DNA of 64,000 nt from Mantamonas sphyraenae. Lineage: Eukaryota > CRuMs > Mantamonadidae. Position 1 is the first letter of the stretch, and each line of letters starts with the position of its first letter. The notes below the pieces were generated by a model that was not told the DNA's origin, ran no database searches, and saw only the letters and a list, made by a program, of their open reading frames with translations. The translations under genes and the position numbers were made by a program. Of this stretch, positions 1 to 9,278 are shown one piece after another. The DNA is taken from the NCBI GenBank assembly GCA_026936335.1, contig JAPMXV010000001.1:186001-250000 (forward strand). The letters are read 5' to 3'.

Positions 1-1174
1 GGTGGCACAGTACAGCGTGGTGATCAACGCGGCGGAAAAGAGTGTGCAGGCGGAGCTGGAGGAGGTGGACGTGGTGCGACACAAGGAGGAGCTGGTGAAC
101 GCACGGCAGTACCAATTCTACTGCCAGCTGCTGCAGACGAATGTGGAGGCGTCGCGGGAACAGATTGGGATCTATGTGGAGAACTACGAGGCCAAGTTGG
201 TGGAGCTGCAGACGATTGTCAAGTCGCAGACGGCGGTGGCGACGGAGGCGGTGTTTCCACGATTCCTGTTTCTGGCACACATGTGGGAGGGGCTGCAGGA
301 GGAGGAGGAGATCCTGCAGGCGATTGGGGCCATCAGTGACGCGGTGCATCCGTTTTCGACGTCGTTTGAAAGTGCACTGCGGGACGAGGATGTGGAGACG
401 TCGTTTGCTCTCAAGGCAGAGACGGACGCACGGACGGCTGCTGAGGAGGCGGCGGCAGAGGCAGAGGTGGCGGAACGCGGTGGGGCGCCTGCAGACGGGG
501 CTGTGGTGGTGAGTGCCGAGGAGGTGGAGGCAGCAGAGGTGGTGACGGAGTACAAGGGCTTCTGCCCGTGGACTTTGGTGGCACGCGATGGCCTGCTGCT
601 GCAAGGAGACGTGTCGTTGGGTCTGGTGGTCTACAACGAGCGGTACTATGCGTTGGCGTCGTCGCGCGCACTGGCAGAGTTTCTGGAGCATCCAGAGGCG
701 TACGTGGCCGGAGTGGCGGAGGCGGCGCGGAGGTCGCCAGAGTTGATTGCGTTGTTGGGCATCGAGGAGGCGTGGAGTGGAGTGGGGCGACTGGAGGAAA
801 TCCGTGTGCAGATGGGAGCGTGGGGAAGGGACGGGTCGAGCGCAGGCAAGTCGTTCTCGGATGCACAGTGTGGGACGGACGACTATGAGCTGCCGTCGGG
901 TCACGACGAAGGGTACGAGTGGAACGAGTGGGCGATGCGACGCAAGGCGCTGTTGCTTGTGAATCTGCGCAACAAGAGGACGCACTCGACACAAACACAC
1001 AAGAGTCAGTTCCGCAGGGAGGCGGAGACGCAGGTGTATGTGAACAAGGAGAACGGGACGCAGACTGGCATTGACAAGGGGGTCAACCACGCCAAGCGGG
1101 TGCAAAAGGTGATGGGGTTGCGCGGCGGGCGGCAGGAGAAGGTGCACGTTGTGAGTGTGGAGTTGGAGCTGTGA
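1..1174 (+). CDS. CFAP206: Cilia- and flagella-associated protein 206, 3' part
   Basis: The frame is open from the window edge (first full codon at base 2) to the TGA at 1172-1174, so the N-terminus is missing; about 390 C-terminal residues are present. In known species CFAP206 is an axonemal protein at the base of radial spoke 2. The sequence shows the family's C-terminal features: a globular module beginning around GFCPWTLV, with LGLVVYNERYYALAS and a following helix ending HPEAYV, then the basic tail with YEWNEWAMRRKALLL, THSTQTHKSQFRREAETQVY and KENGTQTG. A Glu/Ala-rich linker (about residues 135-180) separates the N-terminal helical part. No intron is visible. The gene implies a motile 9+2 cilium. 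Identification rests on remembered family motifs and is strong. Confidence 0.88.
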   Translation, partial: VAQYSVVINAAEKSVQAELEEVDVVRHKEELVNARQYQFYCQLLQTNVEASREQIGIYVENYEAKLVELQTIVKSQTAVATEAVFPRFLFLAHMWEGLQEEEEILQAIGAISDAVHPFSTSFESALRDEDVETSFALKAETDARTAAEEAAAEAEVAERGGAPADGAVVVSAEEVEAAEVVTEYKGFCPWTLVARDGLLLQGDVSLGLVVYNERYYALASSRALAEFLEHPEAYVAGVAEAARRSPELIALLGIEEAWSGVGRLEEIRVQMGAWGRDGSSAGKSFSDAQCGTDDYELPSGHDEGYEWNEWAMRRKALLLVNLRNKRTHSTQTHKSQFRREAETQVYVNKENGTQTGIDKGVNHAKRVQKVMGLRGGRQEKVHVVSVELEL

Positions 1175-1260
1175 GGAATGAATGGGCGATGAATGTGGGA
1201 GCAGTGGATGGGATGGCACATGCACTGCAATTGCGAGAAGGGCGAAAAAAAGAAAATGGT

Positions 1261-1376
1261 CACCCCCGACGGGATTCGAACCCGCAACCTCCCAGTACCC
1301 GAAGGACGATAGAAGCCGGGTGCGCTATCCAATTTGGCGGGGATGATTGTGCTAAAATCCCATGCGCCACAGGGGT
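1261..1376 (-). tRNA. tRNA-Arg (anticodon TCT) with a 13-base anticodon-loop intron and an enlarged D-loop
   Basis: On the minus strand the 7-bp acceptor stem pairs ACCCCTG (1376-1370) with CGGGGGT (1268-1262), with G as discriminator at 1261. The T arm is GCGGG-TTCGAAT-CCCGT. The anticodon stem is CCCGG (1320-1316) with CTGGG (1295-1291); the loop reads CTTCTA, then a 13-base insertion (1309-1297), then A, which is the canonical 37/38 intron position. The D stem GCGC/GCGC is intact, but the loop between its arms is 38 bases (1363-1326) instead of 8-9, an excess of about 29-30. A T-run just downstream on the minus strand (about 1247-1256) suits Pol III termination. It could be a functional gene with a second intron in the D-loop, or a pseudogene. 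Confidence 0.75.
1297..1309 (-). other. Canonical tRNA-Arg intron (13 bases)
   Basis: It lies directly 3' of A37 and before A38. Removing it leaves a 7-base anticodon loop with a paired 5-bp stem. Confidence 0.65.
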
Positions 1377-1645
1377 GGTTTGCGCCTAATGCGGCCGAAC
1401 AGGTAGATAATGGAGTTGGATTTGCATTAAGGAGAAACGGGGTTGCGACCAGGGTGTGAGGATATGGGAGAGATTGTTGTGGACTGGAGAGGGGGGAGAG
1501 GGGGTAGTGTGGGTAGTGGGGGAGAGGAATGGGGGAGTGGGGTGGAGGGATGGAGGCGTGGGGAGTGGGTTCGAGCGAGTAGCGGGAGCGGAGGCAGGAG
1601 AACAAGGAGGGGAACCGTGCCAATTCGACAGTCGGAACCGAGAGC
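1377..1645. other. Intergenic region upstream of DDX11
   Basis: This stretch is strongly purine-rich on the + strand (about 1480-1610). It lies between the tRNA-Arg 5' end and the helicase start, and probably holds promoters for both divergent genes. I see no conserved reading frame or recognisable core promoter. Confidence 0.4.
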
Positions 1646-2290
1646 ATGAGCGAGCGCTCGGAAGTGTTGCAAGCAGAGCTGCAGGCGATGGAGGACCTGA
1701 TTGGCCAGTTTGACGCGGATGACTTTGAGGACGAGGCGTTTGGGGTGGCAGAGAGTGGACAGGGAGTAGGCGTGGCGCAGGAGACGGATGTACAGGTAGC
1801 GAATGAGGCGAGGGTGGATGATGTGGATACACAGGTGGATGTAGAAGAGGGTAGGCTGCGGGAACCTGCGGATGCCAAGTTTCAATTTCCGTTTGATCCG
1901 TACGACATCCAGGTGGGGCTGATGAAGACGATCTTTGAGACGCTGGAGAAAGGGGGCGTGGCACTGCTGGAGTCGCCGACGGGCACGGGCAAGACGCTGT
2001 CGCTGATCTGCGGGACGCTGCAGTGGCTGGAACAGGAGCTTGGCGAACACGGGCAGCTGGGGCGGAAGGAATGGAGACCCATCTTGGAGGCACAGCAGAG
2101 GGATGGACGAGCAAGAGGGATGGAGGCGGCAAAGAAGCAAAAGAGTGTAAAGAGCAGCAAGGCAGACGGCCTGAGCTGGGTCAAGGCGCACGAGACAAAG
2201 ATCAAGCAAGCACAACAACGGGGCAAAGGGGACAAGGAGAAGGAGCGAGTGAAACGCAAACGCAAAGTGGACGTGGCCTACGAAGACACA

Positions 2291-2324
<34 letters not shown>

Positions 2325-4293
2325 TGGAGCAGAGCAAGGAGGAGATGGACTTTGAGGCGGAGCTGAGGGAGTGGGAAGAGCGGCTGCTGCTGCCTGTGAC
2401 GATGGCAGAACGGGATGGAAAGGAAGAGGAGGAGGAAGAGCAGGTGCGGAAAGTGTACTTTACGAGCAGGACACACTCGCAACTGTCGCAGTTTGTGGCA
2501 GAGTTGCGAAAGACGGCGTACGGACAATGGGCACGTGTGACGGCGCTGGGGTCGCGCAAACAACTGTGCATCTACGACAAAGTGCAGGAACTGGGCTCCC
2601 TGGATCGGATGAACGAACGGTGTATGGAGCTGCAGGAGGGGACGGGTGGAGGGCTGTCTGCGGGAGGTGGTTCGAAACGCAGCAAGACAAGCGGGTGCCC
2701 CTACTACTCACGAGACAAAATCAAGGCTCTGAAGGAGGCCGTGTTGGCACGTCCCATGGACATCGAAGAGCTTGCAGAGTTGGGCGGGTCCAAGAAGCAC
2801 CAGGCGTGTCCGTACTACGCGTCGCGGCGTGCGATCGGGGCGGCGCACGTGGTGTTGCTGCCGTACAGCCTGCTGTTGAACGAACGCGCACGCACGTCGC
2901 TGGGCATCGATCTGAATGGACAGACGGTGGTTGTGGACGAGGCACACAATTTGATCGAGGCGATTGCGAGCACGCACGGGGCCGGCATTGGCGTGGCACA
3001 GTTGGAACGTGCGGCGGCGCAGGTGGATGCCTACGTGGCACGGTTTCGCACACGGCTGCGCAGCGAAAACCTGGATCGTGCACAGCAGGTGGGACGGTTG
3101 GCAAGTCGGCTGGCACGTGCGGGCCGACGGATGAGCATGGAGGAGGATCGTGTGATGACGCTGAACGAATTTGCACGCGAGACCGGAGTGGACGTGTACA
3201 ACCCGTTTGCACTGGGGGCGTACCTGGACGAGTCGCAACTGGCACGCAAGGTGATCGGGTATGCGGCGGCAGGACGGCAGGGTGGAGACCTGACGAGCAT
3301 GCGACGGCTGCAGGGCCTGCTGGAAGCGCTACAGAATGCAAGCAAGGACGGTCGCATGGTGTGGCGTGGCTCTGATGCACGCTTTGAGTTTGTGCTGCTG
3401 AATCCCGGCGGGCACTTTGCACGGGTGCTGGAGAGCGCGCGTGCGGTGTTGTTGGCGGGGGGCACGCTGAAACCGGTGGAGGAACTCACAAGTGCCCTGT
3501 TTGCAGGTGTGCCTCGTCAACGTGTCCACACGTACGCGTGTGGGCACGTGGTGGCGCGCGAGCAGCTGGCGGTGGTGCGTGCACGTGCGGGACCGGATGG
3601 AGGGCGTTTGAACTTTCGGTTTGGAGCGCGAAGCGACAAGGCCATGGTGGCACGGTTGGGCGAGAGTGTGGTGAGTGTGGCAGAGCATGTGCCTGCGGGG
3701 ATGGTTGTGTTTTTCCCGAGCTACGGGTACGAGGAAAGCGTGTGGGGCCAATGGAAGGCGAGTGGGGTGCTGCGACGGCTGCGGGAGCTCAAGCGTGTTT
3801 TGCGTGAGCCACGGGGCGCACGGGGCGTCGAGGCAGTGCTTGAGGAGTACAAAGAGGCAGCATGTGGGGAGGGAGGCGGTGCGGCGTTGTTTGCAGTGGT
3901 GGGCGGGAAGATGAGCGAGGGAATCAACTTTGCAGACGACATGGGACGTGCCGTGCTGATGGTGGGACTGCCGTATCCCAATCGCACAGACGCAGTGCTG
4001 CGTGAGAAAATGGCGTGGGCAGACGCAGTGGAGGGAGGCATTGGAGGCGACGCAGTGTACAGGAACATGTGCATGAAGCTGTGAACCAGAGCATCGGGCG
4101 TGCAATCAGGCACCGTGGAGACTATGCTTGTGTGGTGTTGCTGGACGAGCGGTATGGGGAGGAGCGGGTGGCGTCCGGATTGCCCGAGTGGATGCTGGAG
4201 TGTGTGGTGGACCGGGCCGGGAATGGGCAGGTGTGGGGTGAGGTGGAAGAGGTGATTGGTGGGTTTTTCGAAAGGGTAGGTCGTGGTGAGTAG
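1646..4293 (+). CDS. DDX11: DDX11/CHL1-family iron-sulfur DNA helicase, frame broken once near the 3' end
   Basis: A 5'-3' superfamily 2 DNA helicase which in other eukaryotes supports sister-chromatid cohesion and fork stability. The order fits the family: acidic N-terminus; [14 protein letters not shown]-motif; Walker [13 protein letters not shown] (about 1970-2005); four Fe-S cysteines in KQLC, NERC, SGCPYY and HQACPYY; VVDEAHN box (about 2930-2950); and motif [12 protein letters not shown] (4084-4113). A TCG run (2291-2323) encodes an 11-Ser tract in a linker. The first frame stops at 4082-4084 (NMCMKL), while motif VI and the last 70 codons continue one base out of register. Adding one base near 4078 gives 882 residues, close to the family's usual 900 or so. 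This is either an assembly indel (GG read as G) or a true -1 shift. Start chosen at the first ATG before the acidic region. Confidence 0.88.
2291..2323 (+). repeat. TCG microsatellite coding for poly-Ser
   Basis: Eleven TCG units lie within the DDX11 reading frame, in the variable linker between Walker A and the Fe-S region. Confidence 0.9.
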
Positions 4294-4555
4294 GGGGGGG
4301 GATAGGGTGATCAGATGAGCGGTACGGTGGTGAGCCGGTTTCTCCGCCGGGGACCAGAGCCCAGTGCGTTTTCGCCCATGGGCGCTTCGTCGTCCTCATT
4401 GGCCTCCTCGTCGTCCGTTTTGGGGTCTCCATCGTCATCCAAATCATTGTGGGGGAGGAGGGAACGGAGGGAGAGAGGACAGGAAGGTCGCGAGGTGGGA
4501 TTCGGAGATGTTGAATCCAAGACCATTATCTCTCTCTCGAATTTGGTAGTGCGCT
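4294..4555. other. Intergenic region between DDX11 and tRNA-Ile
   Basis: Apart from the Ser-rich cassette, it contains a G-tract just after the DDX11 stop and a purine-rich stretch (4450-4495). No further gene is visible. Confidence 0.45.
4341..4448 (+). repeat. Dispersed Ser-rich cassette, intergenic copy
   Basis: About 108 bases downstream of DDX11 closely match the minus strand of 11333-11466, the Ser-rich linker of the PUB-PP2C gene. Shared blocks include the segment encoding PEPSAFSPM, Ser runs, and SPSSSKS. The gene copy carries about 30 extra bases of TCG/TCC repeat. Here the segment lies outside any recognised gene, just upstream of tRNA-Ile, so it is probably a stray copy of coding sequence. 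Confidence 0.6.
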
Positions 4556-4674
4556 GCTCCTGTAGCTCAGCCGGTAGAGCTTAGTGCTTATATCCCCTAT
4601 CCAGGTATGCGAAAAGCGCTTCAGTGCGCGTGGAAGCAACGCTATGGTCCCGAGTTCGATCCTCGGCAGGAGCA
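4556..4674 (+). tRNA. tRNA-Ile (anticodon TAT) with a 46-base intron
   Basis: The acceptor stem GCTCCTG (4556-4562) pairs perfectly with CAGGAGC (4667-4673), discriminator A at 4674. The D arm is GCTC-AGCCGGTA-GAGC and the T arm CCGAG-TTCGATC-CTCGG. The anticodon stem pairs TAGTG (4582-4586) with CGCTA (4640-4644). The loop CTTATA is interrupted after position 37 by 4593-4638, the canonical intron site, and ends with A38. Intron-bearing tRNA-Ile(UAU) is common in eukaryotes. A T-run (4676-4680 and beyond) follows as Pol III terminator. Confidence 0.93.
4593..4638 (+). other. tRNA-Ile anticodon-loop intron
   Basis: A 46-base insertion between positions 37 and 38. Its removal restores a standard 7-base loop with anticodon TAT. 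Confidence 0.85.
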
Positions 4675-4763
4675 ATTTTTCTTTTTGCGCTTCCCAGCAG
4701 GAATGTCCTCAACAACACCTTTGTTGATTCCGTCCTTCCCCACGTCTCGCTCGGTTCAACACA

Positions 4764-5315
4764 TCACTCGTACAGGTACTGGAAGCTCTTGTGCAGGCTA
4801 TTCGGCAAGGGCGAGCGGACCTTTTCGCCGCGCACCTCCCACATGGCAAACAGCAGGCCATAGGCACACATGGTAAAGAGGACAAAGAGCCAACGCGGCA
4901 GGACAACAATGCCCTCCTCGTGCAGGTACCGTCCCAGGCTCATGATGCCCTGCTGGGTAATCCAGGCCACCATTTCCAGCACGCTGGCTGGCTGTTGCAT
5001 GCCCACCAACAACGACGTGCCCATGGCTGCCACAGTCCCGTTCACAGCGTCCTGCTTGCCTCGCATGGCCGTCAGAGCCAACCGCAGGGCCTTGAACACG
5101 CTGACAAACAAACCCAGAGCCACCCCGTACTCAGCTGCGCCCTTGACGCTTGTTGTGATCAGCTTCACCGGGCCATACCCCTTCAGGATCAAACCCAGCC
5201 AGAATTTCATGGGGAAACGGATGAGGCAGCCCATGATGAAGCCTCGCTGCGCTCCTTTGGTCACTTGGTAGATGGACCCGCCCAACGTCACCGGTCTGCT
5301 CTGTGAGTTTGTCAT
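4764..5315 (-). CDS. PXMP4: Peroxisomal membrane protein 4 (PMP24)-like, Tim17 superfamily
   Basis: This encodes 183 residues from the ATG at 5315 (MTNSQSRP) to a stop just after FQYLYE, close to the roughly 200-residue family size. Members are integral peroxisomal membrane proteins related to Tim17/22, function unknown. Visible features: an N-terminal half with GFIMGCLIRFPMKFWLGL matching the conserved GxxxGxxIRxP region; hydrophobic segments around AEYGVALGLFVSVF and LPRWLFVLFTMCAYGLLFAMWE; and the C-terminal Leu/Ser-rich stretch ending YLYE. It is transcribed away from the membrane-protein gene at 5511 across a 195-base gap. No introns. The frame continues upstream of this ATG with low-complexity sequence, which I exclude. 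Confidence 0.75.
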   Translation of the reverse strand: MTNSQSRPVTLGGSIYQVTKGAQRGFIMGCLIRFPMKFWLGLILKGYGPVKLITTSVKGAAEYGVALGLFVSVFKALRLALTAMRGKQDAVNGTVAAMGTSLLVGMQQPASVLEMVAWITQQGIMSLGRYLHEEGIVVLPRWLFVLFTMCAYGLLFAMWEVRGEKVRSPLPNSLHKSFQYLYE

Positions 5316-5483
5316 TCTGCTGCATGTAAGCAACCCAAGCGCAGCTGTGTCAGTGTGCTGCACTACCCACGCCACACTCACGTCGAAACGACAACCCCTG
5401 TACCTACCTCTGTGTCTGTGCAATTCACGTGGAACCACTCTCGCACAACCAAACCAAGCCCCTCTCATCCCCTCACCTCTTCT

Positions 5484-5501
5484 CCCCCCCCCCCCCCCCC
5501 C
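5484..5501 (+). repeat. Poly-C tract of 18
   Basis: A homopolymer immediately 5' of the start codon at 5511, within the divergent promoter shared with the PXMP4-like gene. Confidence 0.95.
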
Positions 5502-5510
5502 ACACACCCA

Positions 5511-6332
5511 ATGTTTCGAAGACGCATGATTCCTGCGTCTGCGCACTATCGCATCGATGCTGAACTCGTCAAGGCGTCCGAGAGCACCCCAGTGACGCGC
5601 ACAGCTGCCGCCGCGCTATACTCGGCCATTGTACCAGCGTCTGCACTGTGCATCACCATGGAAACACACCCTGCGGCATGGGGACTCGTGGCTGCGGTTT
5701 CTGTGGGCAATGCCCTCACGTATCACCGCTGGTGTGAACCTCGTCACCCAGGTCCCCACCCCGACTACACCCAAGAGCAGGTGAACTTTCACCAACTTGC
5801 CACACACAACAACGCCTTTGTACAAACCAGTGACGCCGAACAGATGGACCACAACCAGATCATGCGCATCTCCGACCCGGCCAAGTGGTCTTTCCTCAAT
5901 TCTGCCTCACACTCTCGTGCTCATTTCCGCTCTCGCCGGTTCGTCCAAGACCCCGCGCCCGAGCCATTTTCACCCAGCACAGCCACTGCCCTAGCTCTGC
6001 GCGGTGTCACCATCGGGACCATCTACTCGTGCGTCCTTCTCGGCGGTATCCCCGTGCTGCAGGACGGTGACGTGGGGTTGGGCATCGCCATGTCGTTGAT
6101 GCTCCTCCCCGAGGCCCTGGCCGTGGGCCATCTGTTTGTCAGTCCCATCCTGTATCCAGTGGCATGGTTTCTGGGACGGAGCATCTGCAGGACCCAGAAG
6201 CACCACGAGCACACAGGCCCGTCCGCTCCCGTCGACACCATCACCCAACTCGACCGCTCCTCTCCCGTCACCAACCTGCTGCCTCAAGAGGCAACCCCAG
6301 AGCAGGGGAAACACACCACGAGGACAGGATGA
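5511..6332 (+). CDS. Membrane protein of unknown family
   Basis: I do not recognise this 273-residue protein. The start is the ATG directly after the C-tract (MFRRRMIPASAHY). An N-terminal hydrophobic stretch (AAAALYSAIVPASALCITM to WGLVAAVSVGNALTY) could form one or two helices. A polar, His-rich middle follows, then two hydrophobic segments (ALALRGVTIGTIYSCVLLGGI and GIAMSLMLLPEALAVGHLFVSPILYPVAW, each quoted in part), then a Pro/Thr-rich tail. The arginine-rich N-terminus could be mitochondrial targeting, but this is a guess. It sits between a peroxisomal-protein gene and two receptor genes, with no clear functional link. Single exon, with codon use like its neighbours. Confidence 0.55.
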   Translation: MFRRRMIPASAHYRIDAELVKASESTPVTRTAAAALYSAIVPASALCITMETHPAAWGLVAAVSVGNALTYHRWCEPRHPGPHPDYTQEQVNFHQLATHNNAFVQTSDAEQMDHNQIMRISDPAKWSFLNSASHSRAHFRSRRFVQDPAPEPFSPSTATALALRGVTIGTIYSCVLLGGIPVLQDGDVGLGIAMSLMLLPEALAVGHLFVSPILYPVAWFLGRSICRTQKHHEHTGPSAPVDTITQLDRSSPVTNLLPQEATPEQGKHTTRTG

Positions 6333-6440
6333 CCAACACGAGGGCGGCAGCAGCAGCACTCCTTCTTTGCGCCAATGAACGCATCCCAAACACACCCACA
6401 CACACCCACTCACCCACCCACTCGCCTCTGATACTCTGGA

Positions 6441-7384
6441 ATGGCAATCACCTCTGAGCAGCATGCCATCATGCGTGCAGTGCTCACGGCTGCCGCCAGC
6501 CTCTCTCTGCTTGGCTCCGTGGCTGTGCTCGTGCTTGTGCTCGTGTTTGACCGCTTCTCTGCACCCCACATCCGCCTGGTCTTCTTCCTGAGTGTGGCCA
6601 CCCTGGGCAAGGCACTGTCCAATCTCATGGGCGACGTCCGTGACGACCCTGTGCTCTGCGACGTGCAGGCCAGCACCAGCCAGTTCTTTGACTGGGCCGC
6701 AAGCCTTTACGTGGGCACCATAGCCCTCACCGTGTACAGCGTCGTGTCCAGTGGCACTCCAGTGCGTTACTGGATGCTCCACCTGGGTGTGTGGAGCCTG
6801 GCTGCCCTCTTTGCAGGCCTTCCCTTCATTGGCGACCACTACGGCCACGCCGGTGCCTGGTGTTGGATCACACGTGAGGGCAATGGCGACGTGTGGCGTT
6901 TCCTCACCTTCTACCTTCCCCTCCTCCTCATCTTCATCGCCATCCTCATCACCTACGTCAAAATCCAGCAGCACATTGCCCACAAGGACGCAACGCAGGC
7001 AGCACCTCGCTACGTGAACGTGCAGAAAGCAAGAAGGAGGTGGAACTGGACATTGTCAGGCGCCTTCGATTGTTTCCCCTTGCCTTTCTTCTCATCTGGA
7101 CCATGCCTTTGGTCAACAGGGTCCACGACTGGATCAGTCCCGACAACCCGTCGTTTGCCCTCCTCATTGCTCATGTGTCCACCGCCCCACTCCAGGGCTT
7201 CGCCTACTCCCTCATGTTCTGTCTCGACCAGGACACACGCCAACGACTCGTCTACTGGCGCGTCTACCTCGACCGCTGTCTCCATCCGCAGGCCGAACGC
7301 AACCGCAGCCAGGCTCGCGCCTTTGTCTTTGACGCCTCCCTTTCCGAGGACGCCTCCGAGGCAGACATCGACACCCTCGAGTGA
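6441..7384 (+). CDS. cAMP-receptor/GPR157-like G-protein-coupled receptor, frame broken once
   Basis: A seven-helix receptor of the Dictyostelium cAR/GPR157 type, expected at the plasma or ciliary membrane. The first frame (from 6441) covers TM1-TM5, with a Cys in the first extracellular loop region (DPVLCDVQ) and the second-loop GAWCWITREG. Around 7000-7035 coding shifts by one base, and TM6-TM7 continue as EVELDIVRRLRLFPLAFLL, WTMPLVNR and PLQGFAYSLMFC, which are typical family motifs, to the stop at 7382-7384. Restoring one base gives 314 residues. No plausible intron explains the shift, so an assembly indel is likely. The C-terminal tail is acidic and Ser-rich. The gene lies head-to-tail with another seven-helix gene. 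Confidence 0.7.
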
Positions 7385-7546
7385 CACAAACACACACTCT
7401 CTCATTCCACTCCTTCCTCATGGCACTGCACTGTTTCCACACACTCACCCGTGTGGCCCCAACACAAAAACAACAAAAACAAGGTTTACAGCTCGAACCG
7501 CTGGCACCCACCGCCCACCGACCACACACGCACACACAACGACACA

Positions 7547-9010
7547 ATGGTGCACGCGGATGAAGGCTCCGCGTGGGATGTGATCACCACGGTTGTGGCC
7601 ATCCTCTCGTCCGTGGCCATAATGTTTGGTTCGGCCTTCATCTGGAAATACAGGGACTTTCGGGCCTTCAAAATCAAGCAGGTTTCCGTCAATCTAACCA
7701 TGGCCTTTTGTGGGACCATACTCATGTTGAGTTCCATCGTCTCCAACAACCACTACTCCAGGCCCCGTCCGCCGGATTTCTGGACAGAGTGCAGCCTGTG
7801 GAAAAGTACGTTGTTGTCCGTGGGCCCCTTTTGTGCCCTTTTTTGGCACTTTGTGTGGCGTTGCGGATTTCACCCCCCGTCGCCTCCACTTTTCCCAAAC
7901 AGGCCCCGCCCCCCGCTGACGGTCTCATGCGTTGCCCCCGTGCCTGCTGCCTGCTGCCTGCTGCACGCTGCACGCTCTCCTTCTACAGACTGGCTGGGCG
8001 TCTTTCTGGGCATCGGCCCCTGGCTCAACTGCCTCATTCTCCGCTGCGTGCGGCTCAAAATCGTCTTTATCCAAGAACAGCAGACGTCGCCGAAGGACTT
8101 TTGGAAGTACCTGGCTGTACTGCAGGTCCCGTATCTCATCTATTGCATTGGTATGTTGTGTTCCCTCCCATTCCCCGTCTGTGTCGTCCTTCCCCTCGCC
8201 TATGCACGTCGTGGGACTGGGCATCCGGCTGACCCCGCATTGGCGCGTAACGTTTGCGGCCCCCTTCCCCTGCGTACACACAGCAAGCGATGTGCTTGAC
8301 GGCCAAGTATACGAGTCGGAAAAGTGGATTTGCCAGTCGAGCGAGACGGTGTGGACAGTGGTGCTCCTTCTGCTCCTCTTTCTGTACACAGTGGCGTTCC
8401 TGGTGCGTTGCAAATGGCGAGAGGGGAAAGACCCCCCCCATGCTACTTTTCGTCCCCGCCTTCCCCGCCACCCCCCACCACTCCTCCACGGCTAGTCGAC
8501 TACCCCTCCATCCACGATCCCTATCTCCATCCATCTTCCAACCCTGTCCCTCTCCCCTCCGCCACCCTACCCCACCCACCACAAACCCCAACTGGAGAGC
8601 TGTGCTCACATCATCCACTCCCCCCCCCCCCACCCCTTCCTCACCCACAGGTAACTGCCTACCAGATCCGCAACATTCAAGATGAATTCCACGAAGTGAA
8701 CGAAATCAAGGCGGGTGTGTTGATGATCATCCTGCTTGCGCTGACAAACCTGCTTCTGTGGATTGCCAAGATCAGTGGCGACGAGAGCATTGAGTTGAAG
8801 ATTCTCAACCGGGTGCTGTTTACCCTCCTGACCTGCTTTGCCGTCTCCTTCTTCTTCTGGCGATGCAACGGCCCCACCATCGTGGGCATCCTTAGGATGG
8901 GGGCCAACGAGTACGAGTCCTCCCTCAAGGCAAAGATGCACGAGGATCGCATGAAGCGTGTGAGTGTGCAGATGGAAGCAACGCCCAACGCAAGTGGAAA
9001 CAAAGCATAG
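7547..9010 (+). CDS. Seven-transmembrane receptor-like protein, four exons
   Basis: Exons at 7547-7805, 7989-8150, 8284-8402 and 8651-9010 join at GT-AG sites with matching phases, giving 299 residues. Seven hydrophobic segments are visible, beginning ITTVVAILSSVAIMFGSAF and ending LLTCFAVSFFFW. Conserved-looking positions include a Cys before TM3 (TECSLWK), CLILRCVRLK after TM3, WICQSSETVW in the second extracellular loop, and QIRNIQDEFHEVNEI in the loop before TM6. That last pattern resembles the seven-helix domain of AtRGS1/RGS-GPCR proteins, but no RGS domain follows. The tail is short and Lys/Arg-rich. It may be a G-protein-linked or orphan receptor; ligand unknown. All three introns are 133-248 bases. 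Confidence 0.65.
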
Positions 9011-9278
9011 GCAGCACAATGGTGCATGCATGTCAACAATGAAGCAGGGTCCTGTTCTCTCCTCCCCACTCCCCACTCACTCTCTCTCTCTCTCCGCACA
9101 CACCCGTTGTTCCGTTGTTACGTAACCGTGCATTCCACCCCATCCCGAGTCCCTCCACACACTGTGTCGTCGTCGCATTCTCCCCATTCCCCAGTCCAAC
9201 TCTCCTCGCAATCCACGCCAAACCATTCTCCCGTCCCTTCCCCCGTCCCTTCCTGCAACCACCCCCTCCGCCTCCAAC

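Noticed and set aside
4293-4310. DDX11 extension into the Ser-rich cassette
   Set aside because: The helicase family ends near the TAG at 4291-4293, and the cassette lies beyond that stop.
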